DNA from: Deltaproteobacteria bacterium
GTDB lineage: Bacteria; JADJOY01
Direction: 5' to 3'
Length of the DNA: 31,364 nucleotides
NCBI GenBank assembly: GCA_016713535.1
Contig: JADJOY010000026.1
Coordinates: forward strand, 1-31,364
In this document: in pieces, positions 16,126 through 24,948 of the stretch
Layout: every line of letters begins with the position of its first letter
Numbering within the stretch: position 1 is the stretch's first letter
Made by a program: the position numbers and the translations under genes
The notes under the pieces: model-generated
Told to the model about the DNA's origin: nothing
Databases searched by the model: none
Seen by the model: only the letters and a program-made list of their open reading frames with translations

Positions 16126-19100
16126 GTGTGCGCGGCGATCGGGGTCGCGCTGTGCGCGATCCTGGGGCGCGCCGTGGTGCTCGGCTTGCTGCTCACCGGC
16201 GCCACGCCGGCGCAGGCGGCGCAGTCGGCCGACTCCGCCGCGGTGGCATCCCCCGCGGCGACCGAGTCGACCACCTGGCCGCGCGACATCCCCACCCCCG
16301 ACGGCACCATCCGCATGTTCGAGCCGCAGGTCGAGTCGCTGGTCGGCGACACCCTCGTGAGCCGCGCCGCGATCTCGCTCACCCGCCCCGGCGGCAACGC
16401 GCTGGCGGTGTTCGGGGCGGTGCGCTTCACCGCCAAGATCCGCACCGAGGGCCGCGCGAAGAGCGCCGCGCTCGAGCAGGTGGTGGTGACGCGCGTGCTG
16501 CTGCCCGACCTCGGCGACGCCGAGGAAGCGCGGGTCCGCGCCTCCCTCGAAGGCTCGCTCGCGAAGCTCCATCCCACCATCGCCACCGATCGCCTCGCCT
16601 CCGCGGTCGACTCCGCCAAAGGCACCGACCAGGGCCAGCCCGCCTTCGGCAACGCGCCGCCCCGCATCCTGGTGTCGAAGCAGCCGGCGGTGCTGATGCT
16701 CATCGACGGTAAGCCCGAGCGGCGCCCCATCGAGGGCACCAACCTCGAGCAGATCGTGAACACGCCGTTCGCGGTGATCTACCAGCCGAGCGCCCAGCGC
16801 TACTTCACCAGCAACGGTCGGTTCTGGTACTCGGCGATCGAACCCACGGGGCCGTGGACCACCGTCCCGGAGCCGCCCGCGGAGATCGCGAAGGCGGTCG
16901 CCGAGTCACGGCAGAAGGCCGAGGAGGCGCGGCGCGCGGTGGGCGGCACGAGCGACGCCGCCGCGGATGCCGCCGGCTCGAGCGCGGCCGATGGAGGCCT
17001 GGGCTCGAGCGCCACGGCGCCCGCGATCGTGGTCTCGACCGAGCCCGCCGAGCTCCTGGTGTTCGACGGCGACCCGAGCTGGGCGCCGCTCACCGGCACC
17101 GACCTGCTTGTGGCGATGAACACCACCAGCGACGTGTTCGTCGAGATCTCCACCCAGCGGCGCTTCGTGCTCCTCGCTGGCCGCTGGTTCGAAGCGAAGA
17201 GCCTCGACGGCCCGTGGAGCTTCGTCGCCGCCGACCAGCTCCCCGCCGACTTCGCGACGATCCCGCCCGAGACCGCCAAGGCCTACGTGCGCGCGAGCGT
17301 CGCCGGCACGCCGGAGGCGCAAGACGCGGTGCTACAGACGCAGATCCCGCAGACCACGGCCATCGACCGCCGCACCGCCAAGCTCGACGTGAGCTACGAC
17401 GGCGCGCCGCGCTTCGAGGCGATCCCCGGCACCGAGGTCGCGTACGCGGTGAACAGCGGCGCGCAGGTGCTGAAGATCCACGACCGCTTCTTCGCGGTCG
17501 ATCAGGGCGTGTGGTTCACGGCACCCGGCCCCGATGGTCCGTGGGAGGTCGCCGATCAGCGACCGCCGGAGGTCGAGTCGATCCCGCCGTCGTCGCCCGT
17601 CTACAACACTCGCTACGTCTACGTGTACGACTCGACGCCCGAGTACGTGCAGGTCGGCTACCTGCCGGGCTACGTCGGCTCGTACGTCTACGGTCCGACC
17701 GTCGTGTACGGCACCGGCTACCGGTATCGGCCGTGGTACGGCGCCTCGTTCTACGCCCGTCCCTACACGTGGGGCTTCGGCGTTCGCTACGTGCCGTGGT
17801 GGGGCTACACGTGGTTCGACGACCCGTACAGCGACTTCCTGTGGGTCGGCTGGGGCTGGGGTTCCTCGCATCACCACCACCATCACCACCACGACTGCCC
17901 GCCCGGCTGGTACGGCCCCGCGGGTCCGCGACCGGTCTACCGCCCGCCCCCGACCTATCGCCCGCCGCCGCAGCCCGGGCACGTGCCGCCGCCTCCGAGC
18001 AGCTTCTCGCGCGGGCCACGGCCGCCGGCGGCCTCGCACAACCTCTACGTCGCGCCGCGGAACCTGCCGCGGGTCGCGCCCGTGGCCACCCAACAGCCCA
18101 GGTCGTACGTGGCGCCGGCCACCACTCCGGCGCGGCCGAGCTACCCGGCCTCGATGCGGCCCAGCCCGTCGACGCGCCCGAGCGTCACGCCGGCCCCCGC
18201 GGCGGTGCCAGGCGCGAGCCAGCCGCGGAGCCAGCCGCCGAGCACCTACGTGCCGCCGTCGAGCACGCCCAGCTCGAAGCCGGGCGCGGGCTGGAGCACG
18301 CCGTCGCACAAGCCGCCGAGCGTTGCCCCGCGGCCCGGCACGCCCTCGCCAGCAGCGCCGCGCTCGCCGCTACCGCCCTCGACCCCCGCGGCGCCGCCCT
18401 CCAACTTCGGCGGCGCGAACCGCGAAGGTCGCGATGGCGGTGATGGGCGAAGCACGCCGGATGGCGCTCCGGACGCCCGCCCCGGGTACACGCCTCCCTC
18501 GCTGCCGCGAGGTGGCGCGGCGACCCCGGGCAGCGGCGGGAGCTTCCCGTCGCAGCCGCGGTCGCAGCCCTGGTCGCCGAACGTCGAGCCGCGCGAGCGC
18601 CGCGCGGCGCCGATCGATCGCGGTGAGGACGCCCGACCCTCGAGCGCCTGGCTGCCGCGGGCGCGGCCGGCGGCGGGCTGGTCGCAGCCCGAGCCGCGTT
18701 ACCAGCCGCGCTACGAGCCCCGGGTCGAAGAGCCGGTGATCGATCGCGGCACCGCCGTCGCCGATCCGCGCTACGTGCCGCGCGGCAACCGCCAGACGGT
18801 CGAGGCCTCGCGCTCCTACCCGCAGCGCGAGGTCGCTCCGCCGCGCGCGATCCAGAGCAGCAACCAGGGCGGGCGCGGCGGCTGGTCGGGTCGCTCGACG
18901 CAGGTCGAGGAGGCGCGCGTCGCGATGCCGAGCATGCGCGCGCCCGAGCCCGAGCGGATCCGCGTTCCCCCGCCCGAGCCGCAGCCGGTGGTGGAGCGGT
19001 CGCAGCCGCGGGGCTACTCCGCGCCGGCCGCCGCCGAGCGGCCGGCCCCGCGCTCGTTCGAGCAGCGCGCGCCGAGTGGCTTCATGCCGAGCAGCCGGCC

Positions 19101-19161
19101 GATGCCGTCGTACGGCGCGCCGAGCGCGAATCGCGGCGGCAACCCGCCGCGCCACCGGTGA
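16126..19161 (+). CDS. Secreted modular protein with three tandem repeats, His8 tract and Pro-rich tail
   Basis: The 1011-residue product has a signal peptide (VVLGLLLTGATPAQA) and a helical domain (residues about 50-175). Three copies of a module of about 65 residues start near residues 182, 301 and 419, with consensus PAxLxxxDGxPxxxPxxGTxL, an NT/NS pair, RxF and WF.A then GPW. A Tyr/Trp/Gly-rich segment follows (YVYVYDSTPEYVQVGYLPGY, VYGTGYRYRPWYG). Eight consecutive histidines occupy residues 582-589, and about 410 residues of Pro/Arg/Ser-rich low complexity run to the end. I recall homologues in Proteobacteria being labelled carbohydrate-binding family V/XII, but that is a weak annotation and I do not claim a function. 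Export is likely; the tail may interact with cell-wall or anionic polymers. The frame is intact. The stop is 4 bp from the convergent gene's stop. Start GTG 16126 precedes the signal peptide; a later GTG at 16171 is possible. Confidence 0.72.
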   Translation: MCAAIGVALCAILGRAVVLGLLLTGATPAQAAQSADSAAVASPAATESTTWPRDIPTPDGTIRMFEPQVESLVGDTLVSRAAISLTRPGGNALAVFGAVRFTAKIRTEGRAKSAALEQVVVTRVLLPDLGDAEEARVRASLEGSLAKLHPTIATDRLASAVDSAKGTDQGQPAFGNAPPRILVSKQPAVLMLIDGKPERRPIEGTNLEQIVNTPFAVIYQPSAQRYFTSNGRFWYSAIEPTGPWTTVPEPPAEIAKAVAESRQKAEEARRAVGGTSDAAADAAGSSAADGGLGSSATAPAIVVSTEPAELLVFDGDPSWAPLTGTDLLVAMNTTSDVFVEISTQRRFVLLAGRWFEAKSLDGPWSFVAADQLPADFATIPPETAKAYVRASVAGTPEAQDAVLQTQIPQTTAIDRRTAKLDVSYDGAPRFEAIPGTEVAYAVNSGAQVLKIHDRFFAVDQGVWFTAPGPDGPWEVADQRPPEVESIPPSSPVYNTRYVYVYDSTPEYVQVGYLPGYVGSYVYGPTVVYGTGYRYRPWYGASFYARPYTWGFGVRYVPWWGYTWFDDPYSDFLWVGWGWGSSHHHHHHHHDCPPGWYGPAGPRPVYRPPPTYRPPPQPGHVPPPPSSFSRGPRPPAASHNLYVAPRNLPRVAPVATQQPRSYVAPATTPARPSYPASMRPSPSTRPSVTPAPAAVPGASQPRSQPPSTYVPPSSTPSSKPGAGWSTPSHKPPSVAPRPGTPSPAAPRSPLPPSTPAAPPSNFGGANREGRDGGDGRSTPDGAPDARPGYTPPSLPRGGAATPGSGGSFPSQPRSQPWSPNVEPRERRAAPIDRGEDARPSSAWLPRARPAAGWSQPEPRYQPRYEPRVEEPVIDRGTAVADPRYVPRGNRQTVEASRSYPQREVAPPRAIQSSNQGGRGGWSGRSTQVEEARVAMPSMRAPEPERIRVPPPEPQPVVERSQPRGYSAPAAAERPAPRSFEQRAPSGFMPSSRPMPSYGAPSANRGGNPPRHR

Positions 19162-19165
19162 GGGA

Positions 19166-20521
19166 TCAACCGCGCAAGCGCTCGGCCACCCGAAACGCCA
19201 GGTCGAGCGACTGGCGGCCGTTGAGGCGCGGATCGCAGGTCGTCGTGTAGCGCAGGCCGAGGTCCTCGGGACGAACGTCGTCGCCGCCGCCCAGGCACTC
19301 GGTGACGTCCCCCGCCGTGAGCTCGACGTGGATCCCGCCCGGCCACACCGACGCCGCACGGCACACGTCGAAGAAGCCCTCGAGCTCGCCGAGCACGTCG
19401 TCGAAGTGGCGGGTCTTCCGGCCATCGCCGGCGAGCGCGGTGTTGCCGTGCATCGGATCGCACGCCCACACCACCGGAAACCCCGCCGCGCGCACCGCGT
19501 TCACGAGCGCCGGCAGCCGCTCGCGCACCTGCCGCGCGCCCATGCGCGCGATCAGCGTGAGGCGCCCGGGTGAGCGCTCGGGGTCGAGCCGCTCGCAGAG
19601 CCCGAGCACGTCGTCCACGCTCGCCGATGGCCCGAGCTTGACGCCGATCGGGTTCGCGACGCCCGCGAGGAACGCCACGTGCGCGCCGTCCACCGCGCGC
19701 GTACGCTCGCCGATCCACAGGAGGTGCGCCGAGCCGTCGTACCACTGGCCGCTCTCGGGGTCGCGCCTCGTGAGCGCCTCCTCGAAGTCGAGCAACAGCG
19801 CCTCATGGCTGGTCCAGAGCTCCACCGAGCGGAAGCGCGCGTCGCGCTCGACGTCCACGCCGCACGCGCGCATGAAGCGCAGCGCGCGGTGGATCTCGTC
19901 GGCGAGCCCTTCGTAGCGCCGCCCCACGGGGCTCGACGCCACGAACTCGCGGTTCCAGGTGTGGACGCGGCCGAGGTCGGCGAAGCCGCCGGTGGCGAAG
20001 CCGCGCAGCAGGTCGAGCGTGATCGCGGCGCGCTGATAGCCGAGCACGAGGCGCTCCGGGTCGGGCACGCGCGCCTCGGCGGTGGCGATCCCCGAGTTCA
20101 CCATCGGGCCGCGGAAGGACTGGATCTCGGCGCCGTCCACTACCTCGGTCGGCGACGAGCGCGGCTTGGCGTATTGACCCGCGATCCGCCCCACCTTCAC
20201 GACGTGCACGCCGGCGCCGTAGGTGAGGACGATCGCCATCTGCAGCACGAGCTTGAGGCGCTCGTGGAGCGACTCCGCCGAGACGTCGTCGAACGACTCG
20301 GCGCAGTCGCCCGCCTGGAGCAGGAAGGCGCGCCCCTGCGCGACCTCGCCGAGGGCCGCGCGCAGGCGCCGCGCCTCGGATGCGAACACCAGCGGCGGCC
20401 ACTCGCGGAGCGTCGCGAGCACGCGCTCGAGGGCCGCCGCATCGGGCCACGCGGGCTGCTGTGCGGCGGCGTGCGCGCGCCACGCAACGGGTGACCAATG
20501 CGGCGAGCCAACGGCGGACAT
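19166..20521 (-). CDS. Class II 3-deoxy-D-arabino-heptulosonate 7-phosphate synthase
   Basis: The enzyme condenses phosphoenolpyruvate and erythrose 4-phosphate, the first step of the shikimate pathway to aromatic amino acids, in the cytoplasm. The 451-residue product begins MSAVGSPHWSPVAWRAHAAA and shows PPLVFASEARRLRAALGEVA, FLLQAGDCAESF, KVGRIAGQYAKPRSSPTE, FRGPMVNSG, TWNREFVASSP, LWTSHEALLLDFEEAL, HLLWIGERTRAVDGAHVAF, NPIGVKLGPSA, LIARMGARQVRERLPALV, VVWACDPMHGNT and GGIHVELTAGDVTECLGGG. These are the plant-type (class II) hallmark motifs at normal family length, unlike the shorter E. coli AroFGH class I enzymes. The frame is intact and strongly GC-biased. It is convergent with the preceding gene and divergent from rlmN. 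Confidence 0.96.
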   Translation of the reverse strand: MSAVGSPHWSPVAWRAHAAAQQPAWPDAAALERVLATLREWPPLVFASEARRLRAALGEVAQGRAFLLQAGDCAESFDDVSAESLHERLKLVLQMAIVLTYGAGVHVVKVGRIAGQYAKPRSSPTEVVDGAEIQSFRGPMVNSGIATAEARVPDPERLVLGYQRAAITLDLLRGFATGGFADLGRVHTWNREFVASSPVGRRYEGLADEIHRALRFMRACGVDVERDARFRSVELWTSHEALLLDFEEALTRRDPESGQWYDGSAHLLWIGERTRAVDGAHVAFLAGVANPIGVKLGPSASVDDVLGLCERLDPERSPGRLTLIARMGARQVRERLPALVNAVRAAGFPVVWACDPMHGNTALAGDGRKTRHFDDVLGELEGFFDVCRAASVWPGGIHVELTAGDVTECLGGGDDVRPEDLGLRYTTTCDPRLNGRQSLDLAFRVAERLRG

Positions 20522-20555
20522 CGGCCCAACGATACCAGCGAACGCCGGGCACGTC

Positions 20556-20696
20556 GGCCGGACGGAGTCCGGCCCTCCAGGCCGTGTGAGCCAGGAGGGC
20601 ACGCGTCGCGTGCCCGGCGACACGCACGAGACCTGCATCGACGATCCCTTCGTTCGCGGGACGAACGGCGTCGGGCCCTCCGTGCCTCGGGAGGGC
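20556..20696. repeat. Cluster of three intergenic hairpins
   Basis: Three perfect stems lie within 141 bp in the divergent gap: GGCCGGA-cggag-TCCGGCC (20556-20574), GGGCACGC-gtc-GCGTGCCC (20597-20615) and GCCCTCC-8 nt-GGAGGGC (20675-20696). The spacing and palindromic style resemble dispersed intergenic repeats (REP-like) known from GC-rich genomes, but only one copy of each is in the window. They could also be transcriptional control elements of the two flanking genes. Confidence 0.55.
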
Positions 20697-20741
20697 TCCC
20701 CCGGTTTGCACCGGCGCGGATCACGGTCGAAGGTTCGGGTC

Positions 20742-21845
20742 ATGGCCGCGACGATCCCGTCCAGCACGCGCTGGCTCGACCTGAGCCGCGCCGACCTCGA
20801 GGCGCTCTGCGACGCCCTCCGCGCGCCACGCGTCCACGCGCGCACGCTGATCCGGAACACCCACCGCCTGCTGCGCGAAGATCCGTGGGACGACCGCTCG
20901 CTGCCGTCCGCGCTCGTGGAGGAGATCCGCGCGCGCTTCGGCTTCGAGCCGCCGGTCGTCCGCGAGACCCGTCACTCGGAGGTGGATGGCGCGGTGAAGC
21001 TACTCGTCGCGCTGCCCCGACCATCGAGCGAGCCGGAGCGCGCCGCCGACGCCGAGGCCGTCCTGATCCCCGAAGCCGCGCGCGTGACCTTGTGCGTGTC
21101 GAGCCAGATCGGCTGCGCACAAGGCTGTGTGTTCTGCCACACCGGCCGCATGGGCCTCACGCGCAACCTCGCGGCCGGAGAGATCGTGGCGCAGGTCCTC
21201 GCCGCCAACCGCTGGCTCGCCGCCGAGCCCGGCTGGCTCGCGGCGCGCGGCTTCGACCCCACCCAGCGCGTCACCAACGTGGTGTTCATGGGGATGGGCG
21301 AGCCGCTCGACAACGCCGACGCGGTCGCCGACGCGATCGCGATCCTCACCGACCCCGCGGGCGCCTCGGTGCCGCTGCGCCGCATCACGGTCTCCACCGC
21401 CGGTCACCTCGACGGCCTCGAGCGGCTGCTCGCGCGCTGGCCGCGCGTGCCGATCGCGCTCAGCTTGCATGCCACCGAGCAACACGCGCGCGCCGGGCTC
21501 ATGCCCATCACCGAGCGCTTCCCGCTCGACCGTGTGCGGGATCGGCTGGCGTGCCTGAGCCAGGATCAGGCGCAGCCGATCTTCGTCCAGTACACGCTCT
21601 TCGCGGGCGTCAACGACTCGCCCGAGGACGCCGCGGCGCTCGCCGCGTGGTGCGCCGCGCTGCCCGCGGCGAAGGTGAACCTGATCCCGTTCAACCCGTT
21701 CCCGGGCTCCGGCCTGCGCGCTCCGGATGACCCGACGGTCGCCGCGTTCCGCGACGCGCTCCACCGCGCCGGTCTGCGTGTGATGCGCCGCCACAGCAAG
21801 GGCCCCGACATCGCCGCGGCATGCGGCCAGCTCGCGTTCCGCTGA
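20742..21845 (+). CDS. rlmN: Radical SAM 23S rRNA (adenine-2503-C2)-methyltransferase
   Basis: RlmN methylates C2 of A2503 in 23S rRNA (and A37 in some tRNAs) using two SAM molecules and a 4Fe-4S cluster. The 367-residue product has an N-terminal accessory domain (LSRADLEALCDALRAPRVHA), VEAVLIPE-like AEAVLIPEAARVTLCVSSQI, and the cluster motif GCAQGCVFC with Cys125, Cys129 and Cys132. The two catalytic cysteines align at Cys118 (LCVSS) and Cys361 (AACGQLAFR at the C-terminus). Other hallmarks are GRMGLTRNLAAGEIVAQVL, NVVFMGMGEPLDN, ITVSTAGHLDGLERL, ALSLHAT and VNLIPFNPFPGS. A His follows the third cluster Cys (CHTGRMG), where the E. coli enzyme has a small residue, a known variant in related subfamilies. 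The frame is intact, with stop TGA at 21843-21845. The upstream spacer carries three hairpins. Confidence 0.95.
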   Translation: MAATIPSSTRWLDLSRADLEALCDALRAPRVHARTLIRNTHRLLREDPWDDRSLPSALVEEIRARFGFEPPVVRETRHSEVDGAVKLLVALPRPSSEPERAADAEAVLIPEAARVTLCVSSQIGCAQGCVFCHTGRMGLTRNLAAGEIVAQVLAANRWLAAEPGWLAARGFDPTQRVTNVVFMGMGEPLDNADAVADAIAILTDPAGASVPLRRITVSTAGHLDGLERLLARWPRVPIALSLHATEQHARAGLMPITERFPLDRVRDRLACLSQDQAQPIFVQYTLFAGVNDSPEDAAALAAWCAALPAAKVNLIPFNPFPGSGLRAPDDPTVAAFRDALHRAGLRVMRRHSKGPDIAAACGQLAFR

Positions 21846-21969
21846 CCCCGCCGGCCGCTCGAGCGCCCCGCCTCCGTTGACCGCGCGCGCCGCTCACGTG
21901 TGCAATGGCACGACGGAGCAGGCGGTCGCGCCGCTCCGGCTCGCCTCTCCCGCACCCTTCGGAGCTCGC

Positions 21970-23297
21970 ATGCCAACCGTTCTCGCTCGGGCGCTTCGCG
22001 CCGCCCTGCCCCTCGCGCTGCTCGCCGCCGTCGGCTGCGTGCAGGTGACCTCCACGACTCCTCGCGACGCGTGCCCCGGCGAGAGCACCGTGATCGCGGG
22101 CTCGGGCTTCGGCGCCTCCCAGGGCTCGGGCAGCGTCAGCTTCGGCTCGGCGTCGGCGTCGGTCGTGAGCTGGTCCGACACCTCGATCACGGCGAACGTG
22201 CCCGCGGGCGTCGCGGGCGTGGTCAACGTGGTGGTGCACACCGCCGGCGGGAACTCGGGCCCGCTCCCGTTCCGCGCCATCGAGTGCCCGATGACGGGCG
22301 GCGCCGGCGCGCCCCGGCTCGCGCTCGGACCGGGCGGCGAGCCGCACGTCGCGGTGTCGCAGGCGGGGTCGCTCGTGTACCTGACCAAGGGCGCGGGGGC
22401 GTGGAGCGCGCCCGCGACGGTCGATGTCCTCGGCAGCGGCGCGTTCGAAATCGCCGTCACGCCGGACGGGCGTCCCCAGCGTCGTGTACCCGCAGGGACC
22501 GGCCAGCCAGGGCAACCAGCCGGGCGTTCACCGCTTCCGGGACGGCAGCGGCTGGTCACCGGCGGTGGTGGCGTGCAACGACAACCCGACCTTCCCGCTG
22601 TTCGGGAGCTGCAGCGCCATCCGCCTGGTCTCGATCGGCGACGGCTCGCTCGCGCTGTTCAGCATCGGCGCGGACCGCTACGGCGCGAACTGGGTGAACC
22701 GCCGCGGCTGGGACGGTGCGACCTGGGGCGGCGCGGGCACCGTCGACTACGCGTCGATCGGCTCTCACATCCACGACCACCAGGCGGCCGCCGGCTTCGG
22801 CACCTGGCACCTCGTCGAGCGCCGCAGCGACTACGACTTCGGCTCCGGCCAGACGACCTACCGCGCGCTCCACTTCCAGCCCGGCCCCACCGACACCTCG
22901 CGACCGCCACGACCGACTCGCTGGGCACGCCGGCCGCCGCCGCCTCGTTCGGCCGCATGCACTTCGTGTGGCGCGAGGGCGCGAACCTGCTCCACCGCTA
23001 TCGGGACATGACCGCGGGCACGCTGAGCAGCCAGGTCCTGGTGGCGGCCGGCGTGACCGGCTCGCCGACGCCCGCGGTGGCCGCCGATCCGATCGGCGAC
23101 GACGGCGCCTTCGCGGTGTGGCTCGACAACGGCCAGCTCCGCGGCTCGACGTTCAGCGCCACGACCGGCACGTGGAGCGCCCGCTGCTGGTCGCCTCCAA
23201 CGCCGGCAGCGCGCCGGTGGCCGCGGCGTACGGCGGCGTCACGCACCTGGCGTGGCTCGGGACCGCTGGCGAGCTGCGCTACACCTCGCTGCCGTGA
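21970..23297 (+). CDS. IPT/TIG-domain lipoprotein with propeller-like repeats, frameshifted
   Basis: From ATG 21970 there is a lipoprotein signal peptide with lipid-attachment Cys23 (LLAAVGC). An IPT/TIG immunoglobulin-like domain follows (residues about 30-110: DACPGESTVIAGSGFGAS, VVSWSDTSITANVPAGV, GVVNVVVHTAGG). After it come repeated segments of the kind LALGPGGEPHVAVSQAGSL, YLTKGAGAWSAPATVDVLG, AIRLVSIGDGSLALFSIGAD, WHLVERRSDYD and TAGELRYTSLP. These short beta-strand pairs with aspartate/glycine turns suggest a beta-propeller such as sialidase-like or FG-GAP-like folds, without catalytic residues I can name. It would sit in the outer membrane or face the outside. Indels near 22475, 22905 and 23190 break the frame. 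It converges on a second lipoprotein of similar design. Confidence 0.75.
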
Positions 23298-23299
23298 CC

Positions 23300-23340
23300 G
23301 CGGCGCGGCGCGGCCGGCGCGCACCGGCGCCGCGCGCCGC
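23300..23340. terminator. GC-rich inverted repeat between convergent lipoprotein genes
   Basis: The 43-bp gap between the two stop codons is almost entirely an imperfect GC-only inverted repeat (GCGGCGCGGCGCGGCCGG against CCGGCGCCGCGCGCCGC). It can form the same stem in either transcript and probably ends transcription from both sides. Confidence 0.5.
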
Positions 23341-24618
23341 TCACTCGTAGGTCTTTGGCGACCAGGCTCGCGGCGTTGGGATTTCCGCCCACCACCGTGG
23401 CCCAGGTGGCGACCGCGGTACCGCCGCCCGCGGCGACGGGAACCGTGGCACCCCACCACCCGGAGCCGAGCAACGAGCGCGACCACAGCGCGGTCACGCT
23501 CCCCACCGAGGCACGCGCCTCGTTGGTGGAGTTGTCGACCCAGCTCACCACCGCCACCGAGCCGTCACCGGAATAGGCGAGCGACGGCCAGCCGGCGTCC
23601 TCGCTCGGCGCGGAGAGGAGCGTGGCGAGGCCCCAGCTCGCGCCACTGGCGCGCGAGCGCTGGTACACGCTGCCGTAGTTGCCCGCGTCGAGCGCCTGCC
23701 ACGCGGCGATCAGATCCCCGCTCCCATCCATCGCGAGCGCCGGGTAATACGCGGCCTGGCCGGCCGGCGAGATCACCTCGGGCGCGCTCCAGTCGCCGCT
23801 CACCGCGCGGGTCGCCACCACCATCGCGTTCCTCCGAGGTAGCCGACGGCGACGTTGCCGGCGTGGTCGATCGCGGGCTTGGGGTTCCACGTCGCGGCTC
23901 CGCTCGACGGGCAGCACCCGCGGCGCTTCCCAATCGCCGCCGGCGGCACGGTACGCGGTGCCGATCGTCGTCGGATTGCCGGCCGTGCCCTGCTGCCACA
24001 CCGCGAGCGCCGCGCCCGCGGGGCTCACGATCAGGTCGGGTAACCCGGCGCCGACGCCGGAGGCCGAGAGCTGCACCGCCGTCGCCCATGCGCCGGCGGG
24101 CGGACGCGTTGCCGTGAAAATGCCCCCGGCCGCGGACCACTCGAGCGTGGCCCTGCCGTCGTTCGCGACGCCGAGGTTCAGGTCGTAGACACCGGAACCG
24201 AGTGCCACCTGCGCTGGCGCCGGAACGAGCCGCCAGGCGCGCGCACCGTCGCCACCACGTAGGCGGGCGTGAACTCGGTCGCAACCGTCACCCACGCCAC
24301 CGCCACGGTGTCGTCGTCGCCGATCGCCGCCACCGGAAACTGGCCGATCGCGTTGAGCACCACCGGCTTCGAGAGCGACCACGCGGCGCCCTTGGAGCGC
24401 TCCGCGTAGCGCACGATGCCGGTCGCGTCCACACCGCGAGCGTGTGGCCGCTGCCGTTCGCGGACACCAGCGCCGGCTCGGGCGGCGAGGGACACCGAAG
24501 GTGGCCCTCCCAGCGTCTTGAGCACGGACCACGAGCCCGGCACCGTCGGGCACGCGGCGATCCCCGCGATCAAAGCGACCACCAGCGATGACGAAACGAC
24601 CCTCCTCGACGTGCTCAT
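23341..24618 (-). CDS. Propeller-like repeat lipoprotein, frameshifted
   Basis: From ATG 24618 the signal peptide MSTSRRVVSSSLVVALIAG ends at lipid-attachment Cys23 (GIAAC). The mature part is built of repeats of about 50 residues such as SKPVVLNAIGQFPVAAIGDD, GVANDGRATLEWSAAGGIF, DLIVSPAGAALAVWQQGT, GDWSAPEVISPAGQAAYYPA, LAMDGSGDLIAAWQALD, LAYSGDGSVAVVSWVD and TVPVAAGGGTAVATWATVVG. The pattern (alternating xxGxAxAVW strands and WSxPxxL segments) is the same style as in the convergent gene at 21970, but no TIG domain is present. The end TGA at 23341 is reached if one base is removed near 23355, giving LVAKTYE. Indels near 24470, 24225 and 23850 break the frame. Location: outer membrane lipoprotein by inference; ligand unknown. 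Confidence 0.72.
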
Positions 24619-24948
24619 ACCCGCCCCCTGTGCCGATCCTCCCCGGGACCAGCGAGGGTGCGAAGTGCAAGGGCGGCTCCGCTCCTCGGCGAATCGGCTC
24701 GCCACGTGTTTCCGCGCCCGGCAGGCCGCCGCCGTCACCGGCCGGTGGCGAGCGCCGTGTGGTGCGCCCGCCGAGCGCACCTCTCGGTGTCTCACGTTCG
24801 TAGAAAGCCGCGTGATTCTGGCGGTTTCCGGGCTCGAATGGCGTGCACCGGCAAGCGACGCGCGCGGACGATACGTCCACGGGGTGGACTCACGCGAAAC
24901 GCCTGCGGGGATCGCGAGGCGCGACCCGGTCGGCACCGCGAGACGCGC
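24619..24948. other. Intergenic region with no recognised gene
   Basis: The 330-bp gap lies between two minus-strand genes. It contains short open frames on both strands with no motif, signal peptide or convincing start. The promoter of the lipoprotein gene should lie at its left edge. I see nothing else. Confidence 0.4.

Noticed and set aside
14451-16763. Single 770-residue minus-strand frame extending the pectate lyase N-terminally
   Set aside because: A Shine-Dalgarno sequence and clear signal peptide at 15845 show the real start. The extension overlaps the 5' end of the plus-strand gene and is an effect of GC-rich antisense frames.
17869-17892. His8 as a cloning tag artefact
   Set aside because: It is inside a natural frame, flanked by Tyr/Trp/Gly-rich and Pro-rich sequence with mixed His codons, and no vector sequence is nearby.
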